Source: Saccharina japonica
Lineage: Eukaryota; Sar; Phaeophyceae; Laminariales; Laminariaceae
Length of the DNA: 64,000 nucleotides
Direction of reading: 5' to 3'
NCBI GenBank assembly: GCA_008828725.1
Contig: MEHQ01000321.1
Coordinates: 593,479-657,478, forward strand
A program made the position numbers and the translations under genes. The notes under the pieces are model-generated. The model searched no databases. It was not told where the DNA came from and saw nothing but the letters and a program-made list of their open reading frames with translations. Numbering within the stretch: the first letter of the stretch is position 1; each line of letters begins with the position of its first letter. Positions 34,901-42,559 of the stretch are shown one piece after another.

Positions 34901-37474
34901 GCGTTAAGAGAAAAACTGGGAACGTGAGAGCAGAACTGGGAACGCACCCACTTGAGACAAAAATAAGAGTCGCGAGAAAGTTGAAAGAACAAAAAATACC
35001 TCAGGGGTTGAGGTTCATTTTTCCACAAGTCCGCCGTGGGAATAGAACAACAAAATAATACCACGTGCTAAAAAAACTAATTTAGTTTTCCCCGCCCGTT
35101 TGTGTGTCGCCTCCTTTGGGGTTTCCGTCGGCAGGTTCCGCACGAGGGGCCGATGTGCGACCTCGTTTGGTCGGACCCCGACGATCGTTGCGGTTGGGGC
35201 ATTTCTCCTAGGGGAGCGGGGTACACCTTTGGACAGGCGAGTGAAGAAGCGGAGCACCCCCCCTTTTTTTCCTTCCTTTCTTCCTTCCTTTCTTCCTTTC
35301 TTCCGTCCTTCCGTCCTTCCTTCCGTCCTTCCTTCCTTCCTTCCTTTTTTTTTTTTTTTTTTCTCGCGTCATCGCTGCCACGAGAAAACACATACGATAG
35401 CTTTCGAGTGTGAAGCCTTTTGCGCGTTTGCTGTTTTGGCGTCATGCTGGGTTTGGGTAGAGTGGGTTGGGTTGGGTTGCGTGGTGCTGTGTTGTCGTAC
35501 TGTGTGTAATTTTTGTGGTCACACCGTTATGGTTGTGTGTTTGTGTTTTTAGGCGGCGTGGTTGTGCTCGAAGGCGGCTTGTCTCATCTCATCTTCGTCT
35601 TCGTCTTCAGTGTTTTAGTTCCTGGCTTTTCTTTTGCTCCTGCTCGTAGACGAAACCAAGACATGCCCTGACTATTATATTAACCTTGCGAACGCACTGG
35701 TTCCACTGTCCCCCCCCCCCCCCCCCCCCCCCCCCTCCGGCAGGACATCACGGAGCAGTTCAACCACACGAACGGATTAATGTTCATTGCCCGAGCACAC
35801 CAGCTCGTCATGGAGGGTTACCAATGGACCCACAACCAGGTGAGGGACGCAGTGGGAGGGACGCAAGGGGGGGGGGAAAGAGAGGGAAGGGCGTTTTTTT
35901 TCTGCGAATATCGAAGTGCAGCACAGCGCATATATATATTGGTAGGCCGTGCTCTCTCTGTCGTAACCTGTTGTGGGGGCAGCAGCTGGGGTCGGACTTG
36001 TACGTAAATATATTTATTCCCGTTTTACATCGTTTGACGTCCCATTTTTCATCTGTTTTTTCGTCTTTTATGTTTTTTTGTTTTGTTTTGTTGTTGTTTT
36101 TTTTTTGCGTAATAATGCAAACGCTGGAGCGCCGCTGGCCTTTTGGGTGCTATACTTATATATACGACAGTTCCCACAAGCAAAAGAGCACCGTGCTGCC
36201 TAGCTCTTAGCAGTTCTTCTTTTGACCGAACAGACGACCTCCGCCCCTCCTACCCCACATGCTATATAACCTATGCACCTACATATAAGCACCGTTTGCA
36301 TATCAATATGCAATTTAGACGTTGCTTATATTTCGGGACATATTATTAATATAAGTAGTTTGGTGTCAGTCAAGGCATGTCCAAAGGCAAAAGTTGCTGT
36401 CCGTCAAAGGGGTGAAAAACAAGTGCTGTCTCTCTCTCCTGACATCGTTGATTGTCCATCTTCCTATGCATGAATGCATTCTTCGCCTTGCCTCGCCTTG
36501 TTTTTTTTTCTGTGTGTGGGTGGCAGGGAGTGTGCACGATCTTCAGCGCGCCGAACTACTGTTACCGTTGCGGCAACCAGGCCGCCATCATGGAGGTGGA
36601 CGAGACCGTCCCCAAGCAGATCAGCGAGGCCCTCTACGATCACTGCAACTTGTAAGTTTTGTCCCCTTGCCCCACCCACCAACCAGCCAGCCAACACCCA
36701 TATAATAGCAACGCCATCATTTTGCTTTGTCTCATCATTTTGCTTTGTCTCATTGTTTTGTGTGTCATATTTATGTGTCATATTTATGTGTGTCATATAA
36801 TGTTGGCACAATTTGGGCGTCTATCAATCCTTGTGCAAAGGAGACATTGGGAGGTTTGTTGAGCAATCTTCTGTAAGGTTTTTTACATCGTGCAATGTTT
36901 CCACAATATTTTGTTTACGCTCACATTGTGCAAGGGGGAGGGGGGGGATCCCGGCGACCTGTGTTGCCGTGCTTTTTTTTCAAGTTTTTTTTTCGGAATG
37001 CGCTTGTGTTTCGGGGCACGTACTACTTGGAATTTGAGTCAAATTCAGTGTCTTGTGAACAGTGCAGTGGTAGCAGGGTCAAAAGGCTATCCCTTCGAAA
37101 CAACTCGATTCAGCAGGTGGTAGATATCCTGCTTGGTATCTATCAGATTGCCTCTTTTATTTCTGCACAAAGCAATCCTACTAAGCAATCCTACACTGCT
37201 CGTAACTCCGAGTAGTTTGGCCCGAAACAAAAGGGTTGCCGTACGTACGAAAGGGTTTCGAGTTAGTAGACACCCCGGGTCGACTTATGCGGGCCTTCTG
37301 TATCCGTCTCTCTAACCCTCCCCCCCTCTCCACGACTCAACAGTAGCCGTCCCCCCCCCCCCCCCTTCCCAACCTCTGTCCATCTGTTGCCCGTCTACCA
37401 GCACCCAATTCGACCCGGCACCACGGGACGAGAACTGGCGTCAAAGCAAACGAGTGCCAGATTACTTCCTGTGA
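16898..37474 (+). CDS. PP2Ac: Protein phosphatase 2A catalytic subunit (spliced, 9 exons, complete)
   Basis: Serine/threonine phosphatase catalytic subunit of the PPP family, the C subunit of the PP2A holoenzyme (cytosol and nucleus). Coding blocks: 16898-16999, 29104-29198, 30537-30651, 31807-31980, 33954-34031, 35135-35236, 35744-35839, 36527-36651, 37402-37474. Joined they give 319 residues with no stop. Metal and catalytic residues fall at the human PP2Ac numbers: D57 and H59 (GDIHG), D85 and R89 (GDYVDRG), N117 and H118 (GNHES), H167, H241, Y265 ([11 protein letters not shown]). The tail ends VPDYFL, so the terminal Leu that is carboxymethylated in PP2A-type enzymes is present. LFDYLP and [16 protein letters not shown] favour PP2A over PP4 or PP6. 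It is 10 residues longer than human PP2Ac because of an insertion just before the QFDPAPR segment. Six introns are phase 0 and two (2 and 8) are phase 2. The start is the only ATG giving the expected N-terminal length. Confidence 0.96.
18369..19028. mobile_element. 660-bp TIR element with 10-bp target duplication
   Basis: Ends AGGGTTGCACCCC and GGGGTGCAACCCT are inverted repeats. It is flanked on both sides by ACCCCTCGCT, and the paralogous unit 2 has a single ACCCCTCGCT, proving insertion. Inside are tandem GGGTACCC octamers (18473-18502; 18886-18920) and repeated CCGGTTCCGG motifs. No coding capacity. AGGG ends recall hAT elements, but those make 8-bp duplications; 10 bp is closer to Mutator-like elements. 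Confidence 0.92.
19498..20199. mobile_element. 702-bp MITE-like element in unit 1
   Basis: 18-base terminal inverted repeat AGGGCCGTTTTTAACGAC; subterminal repeats of ACTTGCTATTTTGGCAA and its complement. The second copy is at about 21005-21732 in unit 2. Confidence 0.85.
20460..21975. repeat. 1.5-kb tandem duplication, unit 2 (empty site, half indel-rich)
   Basis: First 810 bases are almost identical to unit 1. From about 21268 to 21975 it differs by frequent one-base insertions and deletions, with the boundary being abrupt. At about 20545 it shows the uninterrupted target of the 660-bp element. Confidence 0.92.
22343..22735. repeat. Interrupted CTG/CAG and GCC-rich tract
   Basis: CTGCTGCTG with CCG interruptions. 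Long frames encoding poly-Gln, poly-Ala or poly-Leu exist on both strands; none has support as a gene. Confidence 0.85.
23146..23590. mobile_element. Possible TIR element with TGTCGGGAGACA ends
   Basis: TGTACAGCAAAGATGTCGGG at the left faces CCCGACATCTTTGATGTACA at the right, 445 bases apart, with repeated TTGACAGACAG inside. A lone end motif occurs at about 27617. Confidence 0.7.
24681..24868. mobile_element. 88-bp mini-MITE, head-to-head pair
   Basis: An inverted copy (24681-24770) and a forward copy (24780-24868) lie back to back in PP2Ac intron 1, forming a potential 190-base hairpin. Confidence 0.82.
26545..26692 (+). repeat. 32-base minisatellite, about five units
   Basis: GATCGAGAACGAGTACGACG then ACTCATGTTGTC; the last two units are degenerate. 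Confidence 0.92.
27488..27596. mobile_element. 105-bp GGACCATAG MITE in PP2Ac intron 1
   Basis: TTACGGAGGACCATAGTAAA ... TTGCTATGGTTCCCCGTA; near-complete. Confidence 0.85.
27940..28145 (+). repeat. Dispersed 220-base repeat in PP2Ac intron 1
   Basis: Starts near GCTGTCGAGAGCACC, includes GCGTGGGTAGGCACAATTTG and CCCCGGGTCTGAGTTACGGC. Confidence 0.8.
28423..28509 (+). mobile_element. 88-bp mini-MITE in PP2Ac intron 1
   Basis: TTAGCCCATTCAGAACTGAG...GACCAGTTCTTAAGGGGTTAAT; well preserved. Confidence 0.85.
29104..29198 (+). CDS. PP2Ac: PP2Ac exon 2
   Basis: Codes residues 35-65 plus two bases of Leu66. Contains the first metal motif [10 protein letters not shown] (D57, H59). The acceptor follows a T22-type homopolymer tract and TTTTTAAG; the donor is CT|GTGAGT, phase 2. 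Confidence 0.95.
29225..29520 (-). repeat. Poly-C-flanked repeat in PP2Ac intron 2
   Basis: Minus-strand copy with G7 at 29248-29254, the terminal 45 bases, the middle GGTTTTCACCGACCAGGC and the type A end on the far side. It starts only 27 bases after exon 2. Confidence 0.82.
30537..30651 (+). CDS. PP2Ac: PP2Ac exon 3
   Basis: Completes Leu66 and codes residues 67-104, with the GDYVDRG motif (D85, R89) and the LLVALK end. Acceptor GTTGCAG|C, donor AAG|GTGACC, phase 0. Confidence 0.95.
30788..31224. mobile_element. Cluster of four 105-bp GGACCATAG MITEs in PP2Ac intron 3
   Basis: A truncated copy (30788-30850), a complete one (30852-30957), a left-truncated one (30958-31050) and another (31099-31224) lie in a row. 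The element seems to insert into itself or to expand in tandem. Confidence 0.85.
31288..31806 (+). repeat. Seven-unit tandem repeat filling the 3' half of PP2Ac intron 3
   Basis: Units of about 69-77 bases start near 31288, 31364, 31440, 31515, 31592, 31665 and 31738. Each starts (T)GAACACTGCTGCATGG, runs through a TGTGT-rich pyrimidine-poor stretch, and ends TTCAG-GTCC or a variant. The last unit ends in the real acceptor of exon 4, so the array looks grown from the intron end itself. Confidence 0.9.
31807..31980 (+). CDS. PP2Ac: PP2Ac exon 4
   Basis: Codes residues 105-162, the longest exon, with [19 protein letters not shown] (N117, H118) and the [10 protein letters not shown] signature. 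Acceptor TTGTTCAG|GTCC directly follows a tandem array carrying look-alike acceptors; donor AAG|GTACGT, phase 0. Confidence 0.95.
32500..32605 (-). repeat. Dispersed 220-base repeat, partial inverted copy in intron 4
   Basis: GTAACTCAGACCCGGGGTCA and AGTAGGCTTTTCTCCTTTCT are reverse complements of the family 3' half. Confidence 0.75.
32690..32885. repeat. Imperfect palindrome of about 190 bases in PP2Ac intron 4
   Basis: GCGATTCGATGCGGCGCGGT ... AGTTCCGTATCGTAAG faces CTTACGACACGGAACT ... CACCGCGCCGCATTGC. Surrounded by GTGACGTGAC-type motifs. Confidence 0.75.
33480..33880 (+). repeat. GATCTG-rich tandem motifs and dispersed repeat copy 2
   Basis: 33480-33612 holds imperfect tandem GACAGATGA...ATCTGCATAC units; 33715-33880 matches 11740-11965. 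Lies just upstream of PP2Ac exon 5. Confidence 0.8.
33954..34031 (+). CDS. PP2Ac: PP2Ac exon 5
   Basis: Codes residues 163-188, including the metal ligand H167 in [16 protein letters not shown]. Acceptor TGTCTCAG|A, donor GAG|GTAGGG, phase 0 at both ends. Confidence 0.95.
34146..34310. repeat. CAG/TAG-type trinucleotide tract in PP2Ac intron 5
   Basis: About 165 bases of AGCAGTAGCAGC and GTAGTAGTGGC units, imperfect. Confidence 0.92.
34428..34538 (+). repeat. Poly-C-flanked repeat in PP2Ac intron 5
   Basis: CTGCCTGGTTGGTGAAAACC ... ACGACATGAGCAC then a C17 run. Confidence 0.85.
35135..35236 (+). CDS. PP2Ac: PP2Ac exon 6
   Basis: Codes residues 189-222 ([32 protein letters not shown]). Acceptor CGGCAG|G. 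The downstream donor is CAG|GCGAGT, a GC donor: homology puts the exon end exactly after the Gln codon of YTFGQ and no GT site fits. Confidence 0.95.
35237..35743 (+). other. PP2Ac intron 6, GC-AG type with C26 tract
   Basis: Begins GCGAGT and ends GGCAG. The polypyrimidine tract is an uninterrupted run of 26 C (35710-35735). It also contains a TTCC/TTTCC microsatellite (about 35268-35362) near the 5' end. Confidence 0.88.
35268..35362. repeat. TTCC/TTTCC/TTCCG microsatellite and T20 run
   Basis: Pyrimidine-only tract near the 5' end of the GC-AG intron 6. Confidence 0.92.
35744..35839 (+). CDS. PP2Ac: PP2Ac exon 7
   Basis: Codes residues 223-254 ([23 protein letters not shown]), with the metal ligand H241. 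Acceptor CCGGCAG|G after a run of 26 C; donor CAG|GTGAGG, phase 0. Confidence 0.95.
36527..36651 (+). CDS. PP2Ac: PP2Ac exon 8
   Basis: Codes residues 255-295 plus two bases of Phe296: the [19 protein letters not shown] strand, then about 16 residues ([16 protein letters not shown]) longer than usual at this place. Acceptor GTGGCAG|G, donor TT|GTAAGT, phase 2. Confidence 0.94.
37402..37474 (+). CDS. PP2Ac: PP2Ac exon 9 and stop codon
   Basis: Completes Phe296 and codes residues 297-319 ([12 protein letters not shown] ... VPDYFL) followed by TGA. It is only 73 bases and too short to stand out as an ORF; the QFDPAPR and DYFL motifs identify it. Acceptor CTACCAG|C. The residue matching human Thr304 is Val314. 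Confidence 0.95.
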
Positions 37475-39894
37475 CACCCCCTTCTTCAGGAGGGATGTTT
37501 CATACGGGTTTTTTTCGCCGGGACCTCCCGGGCGTGGAGGGGGTTAGACGGCGCTCCCCTTTCATCTGCCGACCCCCCCCCCCCCCCTTCCCCTCTCCCC
37601 TGCCCCTCCCCCCTTCCTCCCCGCTCCCGGAGCTGTAGAAACTATAGCCTAAACACGTGGTCTCGTCTTGGGCCATCACGACGGTCCGTCGGATAAAAGG
37701 GGGTTTCAGCGCGACAGGCGTTTTTTTTGTCGTTTTCCCCGACACCTCGTGAGTTTTCTTTTTGTTCTGCTGCCGTATGTGTCTCCCTCCCCCCGTGTCC
37801 CGAATTTCCCCCACGGGTGGGCAAAGCGTATTTTTCGCACCATCCTAATAAGGCGTTTTTGTCTTTTAAAAGTTGAAGAATTGGCGTCGGCAACTAGCTT
37901 GGCAGGCAGGCGCAGGCAGGCAGGCATCTGAAGCAACAGCCGAATGCAACCGAGAAAGCGGGCGGGGGGGGTTGGGGGGGGGTTCTCGGAGGATGCTTGA
38001 AAAACATGGCAGAGGTAGTTCTACGGAAGGCCTGCATGTGGGGGAGGGAGGGGAGGGGGGGGTTGGAGGGTGGAGAGGCAGGGGGGACCTTACTCAACCT
38101 TTCTGCCCCTGTAGCGTGCGACGTGGTGAATTAGCTCCCCCTCTTATTGCCGCTGTTACCGCGCTAGGCGACCCACTAGGCTGAGCGCTTAGGCTGAGCG
38201 ATAGGCGGATCGTTTGCCGGTTGCGTTGAGGTGCATGTTTTATCTGAGCGCCAATGGATGCGAGGAGGGCGGCTTATTCGCTGGCAGGGATGTTTCGGGG
38301 GGGGGGGGGGGGGGGGGGGCGCGGGGGGGGGGGGTATACCGGCACAGATGGGAAAGGACACGGCACGTTCCGGGTGCTTACGGGTAGTGGACTTTTTGTT
38401 TGCCCACGTAAAAAATATGTAAGCGTAAAGTGTGCTACCCGGACGCGGATTGTTGCGTTTATGCGGTAGAAGTGCGCGTAGGCTTTGACGGGTAGGGGAG
38501 GGGGGGAGGTGGGGGTTGTTGAGGGAAGAAGGGGGGGGGGTGAAGGGGGGAGGGTTGTAGTAGTACACCAGCTTGTCGTGCGGGGCTATCCGTGGCCTTT
38601 TTTGGATATGTTTGTACGTTTTGTAGCGGAGGGCAGCGGGGTTTCGATGTAGCCTGTGTTGATGTCGGTTCGTGGTTTTGAAACTGTCGGGGGCAGGTAG
38701 AAGAGACTGCGGCGGACGTCACACAGACATTGCCCCTCGAGGGTGGTGGTGGGCAGAAGGAAGGTCAAAAACTCGCGGGCGGAATTAGGCGTGGGACGGG
38801 GACGGAGCGCCTTAGGTTCTCCGTGCCGCGTTCGTTGCCTCATGTCGGTCGAGTCCTGCGTATTATCCGGGTAATGGTTGTCAGGGGGCCTTAGATTATC
38901 AGGGGTTGCTTGCCCGATGTCGGTCGTAAGTCCTGCGCTTGCGCATGAATTGTCGGGAGGTCAAAAGTTGAGTAAAATAGGAGAGCAGAAAATAATTGTA
39001 TTCGTGCGAGTTTGAAAGCGTTTCGTTAAAGCGAGAAGAGTCGGGATATATAGGGTGGAGAGGGTGGAGGAGGAGTTGCCTGAATTTCCCAGGGCGTTTT
39101 TCTGCGTAGTGGGAGGGTCCCGGCCGTTAGTAGGGCGTCGCGTTTGTGAAGGCATCGGAAATGCTTGGAGGGCAGAAGGCGAGCAAATATCAGTCAAAAG
39201 GTTCAGCGACTATATCTCGTGGTATTTGTGACGTGATGGACGGATCATATTCGTGTTTTTATCATCATCACCTCAAAGCAGAGCAGCTTCACGCAGTACG
39301 CATACGTACAACATTATTATTGTCGTGCACAGCCAGTGTGAAGATCCAATACATACATAGCACTTACACATAAATGTTCGAGGCAGGGAGTGTGAAAATC
39401 CAATAAATAGCACGTACATGCTTAAATAATTTCGAGGGAGGGGTTGGTCGTTTTCATGAATGACCTAGATAAGAAGGCTGTTGGTTTTTGTTATGATATG
39501 GTGGCATCTTTGGCACGGACACCAACCACCACAACACACAACAAGCAGCCTAATATGGTGGTGTTGATGCGGCACGATATGCGAGAGAAGAGGCTAATAG
39601 GTAGAGGACAGAGGCGTCACAGTTCTTTCTTTGCCTTTTTTGTTGGTGATTCTCCTCCGGGTGTTGACTGGACACCCGTCCGTGTGTGTGGTTCCAAAGA
39701 AAGCATAATACTACCCGCAAATACCTACAGCACCTACGTATCTGACCTACGGAGAAAAGCGAAAACATTGGCCGGCCCCCGATTTGGTATTTTTTTCCTT
39801 CAACGTTCTGGTGCGATTCAGCAATAAATAGTAGTACAGCAGCGCCGAACTTATAATCACAGGTCCCTCTCTTTTGTTTGTTTCGTTGTTTTTT
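37475..39894. other. No gene recognised; G-rich and C-rich tracts
   Basis: Presumably starts with the PP2Ac 3' untranslated region. Contains C and G homopolymers (37345, 37575, 38300-38335) and a GC-rich stretch 38100-38900. Open frames here are short and compositionally biased. No canonical poly(A) signal stands out close to the stop. Confidence 0.6.
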
Positions 39895-40451
39895 TACCGT
39901 AATCATGCGAAGGTTCGCACCCATCGGAAGGTTGGCACCCATCGGAGAGATAGCACCGGGGTGCGATACAAAACACAAGGTAGAAACATTTAATCGTGTT
40001 TTCGCACCCCCATCGGCGAGATCACACCCCGGTGCGATCTCTCCGACATAAATATAAATTTGAGGGCCACCGCACCGGGTCTGTAGTAGGTAATATTCTC
40101 ATTTCTTTCATCCTCCGATGAGATATCACCAGTGCGCCACTCCTCTCAAACGTACTTTACCAACGCATGGTATATAGGTCAAGTCGTTTTAGGTAGCTTT
40201 TGAGTCATTTACGCAGCACCGTTGCCCCAGTACGGCCCGGTGTATTTCGATTCAGCAGCGCACCCATCGGAGAGATCGCACCGGGGGTGCCCCAAAATAG
40301 AAGAACGGCATGATTTATTTGTGTTTCCGCACCCCCATCGGAGAGAACGCACCCATCGGAGAGATAGCACCGGGGTGCGATAAAAAAACACAACGTAGAA
40401 ACGTTTAAAAACGCGATCGCACCCGGTGCGAACCTTCGCATGATTACGGTA
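39895..40451 (-). mobile_element. 557-bp TIR element, copy 2 (intact ends)
   Basis: Perfect terminal inverted repeat of at least 25 bases, beginning TACCGTAATCATGCGAAGGT and ending with its complement. The outermost TA at each end could be a TA target duplication, as for Tc1/mariner-type elements. Confidence 0.88.
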
Positions 40452-40724
40452 TGATACGTAGTACCTTTTTGCTTGTCAAAAAATAAATAATGAAAGATAC
40501 AAGTTGTTCTCGGAGATACTTCATGATGTCGTATGATATTTAAAGAACGCCAGGAGACCGCAAACCCCAGAATCTCCGAATTAATACAGGGAGTTTACTA
40601 CGCGTAGTGTAACCCGCGCTCCGATTACAGTCCTGTGGCCAGAGCACGGTGCTTGGTTCTGCTCCTCCGGACGTACATCGCTCCAGACAGCCAGGGTCTC
40701 GAGCAACTATAGTACTACTACTAA

Positions 40725-40925
40725 TTATGGTAGCGTGGGTAGGCACAATTCGATGTGAGCCGACGAGGGAAGGAAAAGGAAGGGCTGAAGTCTTCTCGCG
40801 ATAAAAATGCAAGGCACGAACCGTAGTGGTGGGAGAGGAGGGAGAGGAGCCTGCTTTGTGGCCCCGGGTCTGGGTTACGACTAGGGAGGAGAGAGAAGAG
40901 AAGGGCGAAGACAATAAAAGGGACG
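40725..40925 (+). repeat. Dispersed 220-base repeat beside the satellite
   Basis: GGTAGCGTGGGTAGGCACAA ... GGAAGGGCTGAAGTCTTCTC ... CTGGGTTACGACTAGGGAGG; ends just left of the 320-bp satellite. Confidence 0.82.
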
Positions 40926-40969
40926 AATAAAACAAAATCTATTGATTTTTGGCCGTTTGGATATTGTTT

Positions 40970-42550
40970 GTTTAGATCTTTGGATGCTGTGACCGGTAGA
41001 TAAAAAAAAAAACTACTCGCACCGACAGCCAGTTGTTGTTGTTGTCTTCACATTAAACCAGTTATTTCTACTCACACCACATCAGTACACCCAGTGCCAG
41101 TTGTTCTTGATCAATGCACACTACCTGGTATTATTACTACAATACACGTTTCACACACCAGACCAACCTTTTTTCTCCCACCACCCTGTGGGTTATTAAT
41201 TCTCCCTCTCACTGGGAGATCCATAGCCAGCTGGCCACCAGAGCCGGCTGTGTGCCGCGTGGAAGTACGCCGGTGGTCTGATCAACCATGTCCAGCAGAT
41301 CTACTCGTTCGTCGGCCTGCGTCGGAACCACCAGGTATCTTTGATCCATCTCTTAATTTTGTACATGGATACCTCCATGCCTTGCCTTGCCTTGTATTAT
41401 TGTTTGTAGACCTCTGGATGGATGCTGCGACTGGTAAGACGAACACCATTCCTGGCATGGGCAGTCATGTATGCTTCACGCACACAATAGGCACCACACA
41501 CCAATATTTCTCCCTACTCGTGCTGTGGATACATCCTCTATCTTACTACCGGGAGATCGCAGAGCTGGATGCTCATCAGGGTCGCCTGTGACCTGCGGGG
41601 AAGTGCGCTGGTCTGGTCAAACATAAATGTACTCGTCGCCCTGCTTTGGATCCACCACCAGGAGGTATCTTTCATCCATGTCTTGATGTGCCGTTTGGAC
41701 ATTGTGTTTTATTTAGATTTTGGGATATTGCGACCGGTAAATCAAAATCCAGTTTCTGCATGGGCAGCTATTTACGCGTCATCCACACCACACACATCAC
41801 ACACCAGCAATACTGCTTACTGCTGCTGTGAACGTATCCTCCATCGCACTGGGAAATGACATAGCAAGATGGTCACGAGAGTCGGCTGTGTCCAGTGTGG
41901 AAGTGGGCTGGTGGTCTGATCAACCATGTCCATCAGACGCGTATTCATTGGTCTGCTTCGGACCCACCAGGTATCTTTGGTCTACTGTAATAGCTTTGTT
42001 TTGCCCGTGTACTATTGGTTTCAATAAATTTTTGGATTTTTGCGACCGGTAAACCGAAAGCCATTCCTCTCATGGTCGTCAGTTATTTAGGAGCCATTCA
42101 CACCATCAACGCACACACGTATCACACACCAGCATACAGTAGTTCTTCCTCCTACCATAGATTCAAATAATACTCCATTCTACTGGGAGATCACACAGCA
42201 GCTGGATGATCACCAGAGGACCGACTGTGCCCTGCGTGGGATTGCGCTGGTCTGGTCAAACGAAATTAACTGTACTTGTCGGTCTGCTTTGGATCCACCA
42301 CACGTATCTTTGATTCACGTCTTGATGTGCCGTTTGGATATTGTAACGTCGATCTTTTTATATGGCGACGGGTAAACCAACATCCATTATTCACATGGAC
42401 AGCCATTTACCAGTACGCGTCATTCACACCAGCATATCTATGTTTCCCAACTATGGATGAATCATCCCTCTCACTGGGAAGTCACACAGCTATTAGCTGG
42501 ATGGGCATCAGAGCCGGCTGTGATGTACGTCATCCGACATTGTTTTGCAC
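40970..42550 (+). repeat. 320-bp satellite, left block (about 5 units)
   Basis: Unit landmarks in order: GCGACCGGTAAACCGAAAAC, CGCATGGGCAGTC, CACACACCAGCATA, GGATTCATCCTCCATCTC, CTGGGAGATCACATAGCTGG, CCAGAGCCGGCTGTG, GCGTGGAAGTGCGCTGGTCT, CAGACGTACTCGTCGGTCTG, ACCACCAGGTATCTTTGATC, CTCTTGATTTGCCGTTTGGA. The CGACCGGTAA landmark recurs at 41002, 41430, 41731, 42049 and 42370. Confidence 0.93.
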
Positions 42551-42559
42551 ATGACCTCG

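Noticed and set aside
35237..35260. A GT donor a few bases downstream of exon 6
   Set aside because: Using the GT in GCGAGTGAAG would add a partial codon and break the frame into exon 7; the GC donor joins exactly as in other PP2Ac proteins.
38586..38843. 85-codon minus-strand ORF in the GC-rich region after PP2Ac
   Set aside because: Looks somewhat protein-like but has no recognisable family, no splice support and no conserved neighbour.
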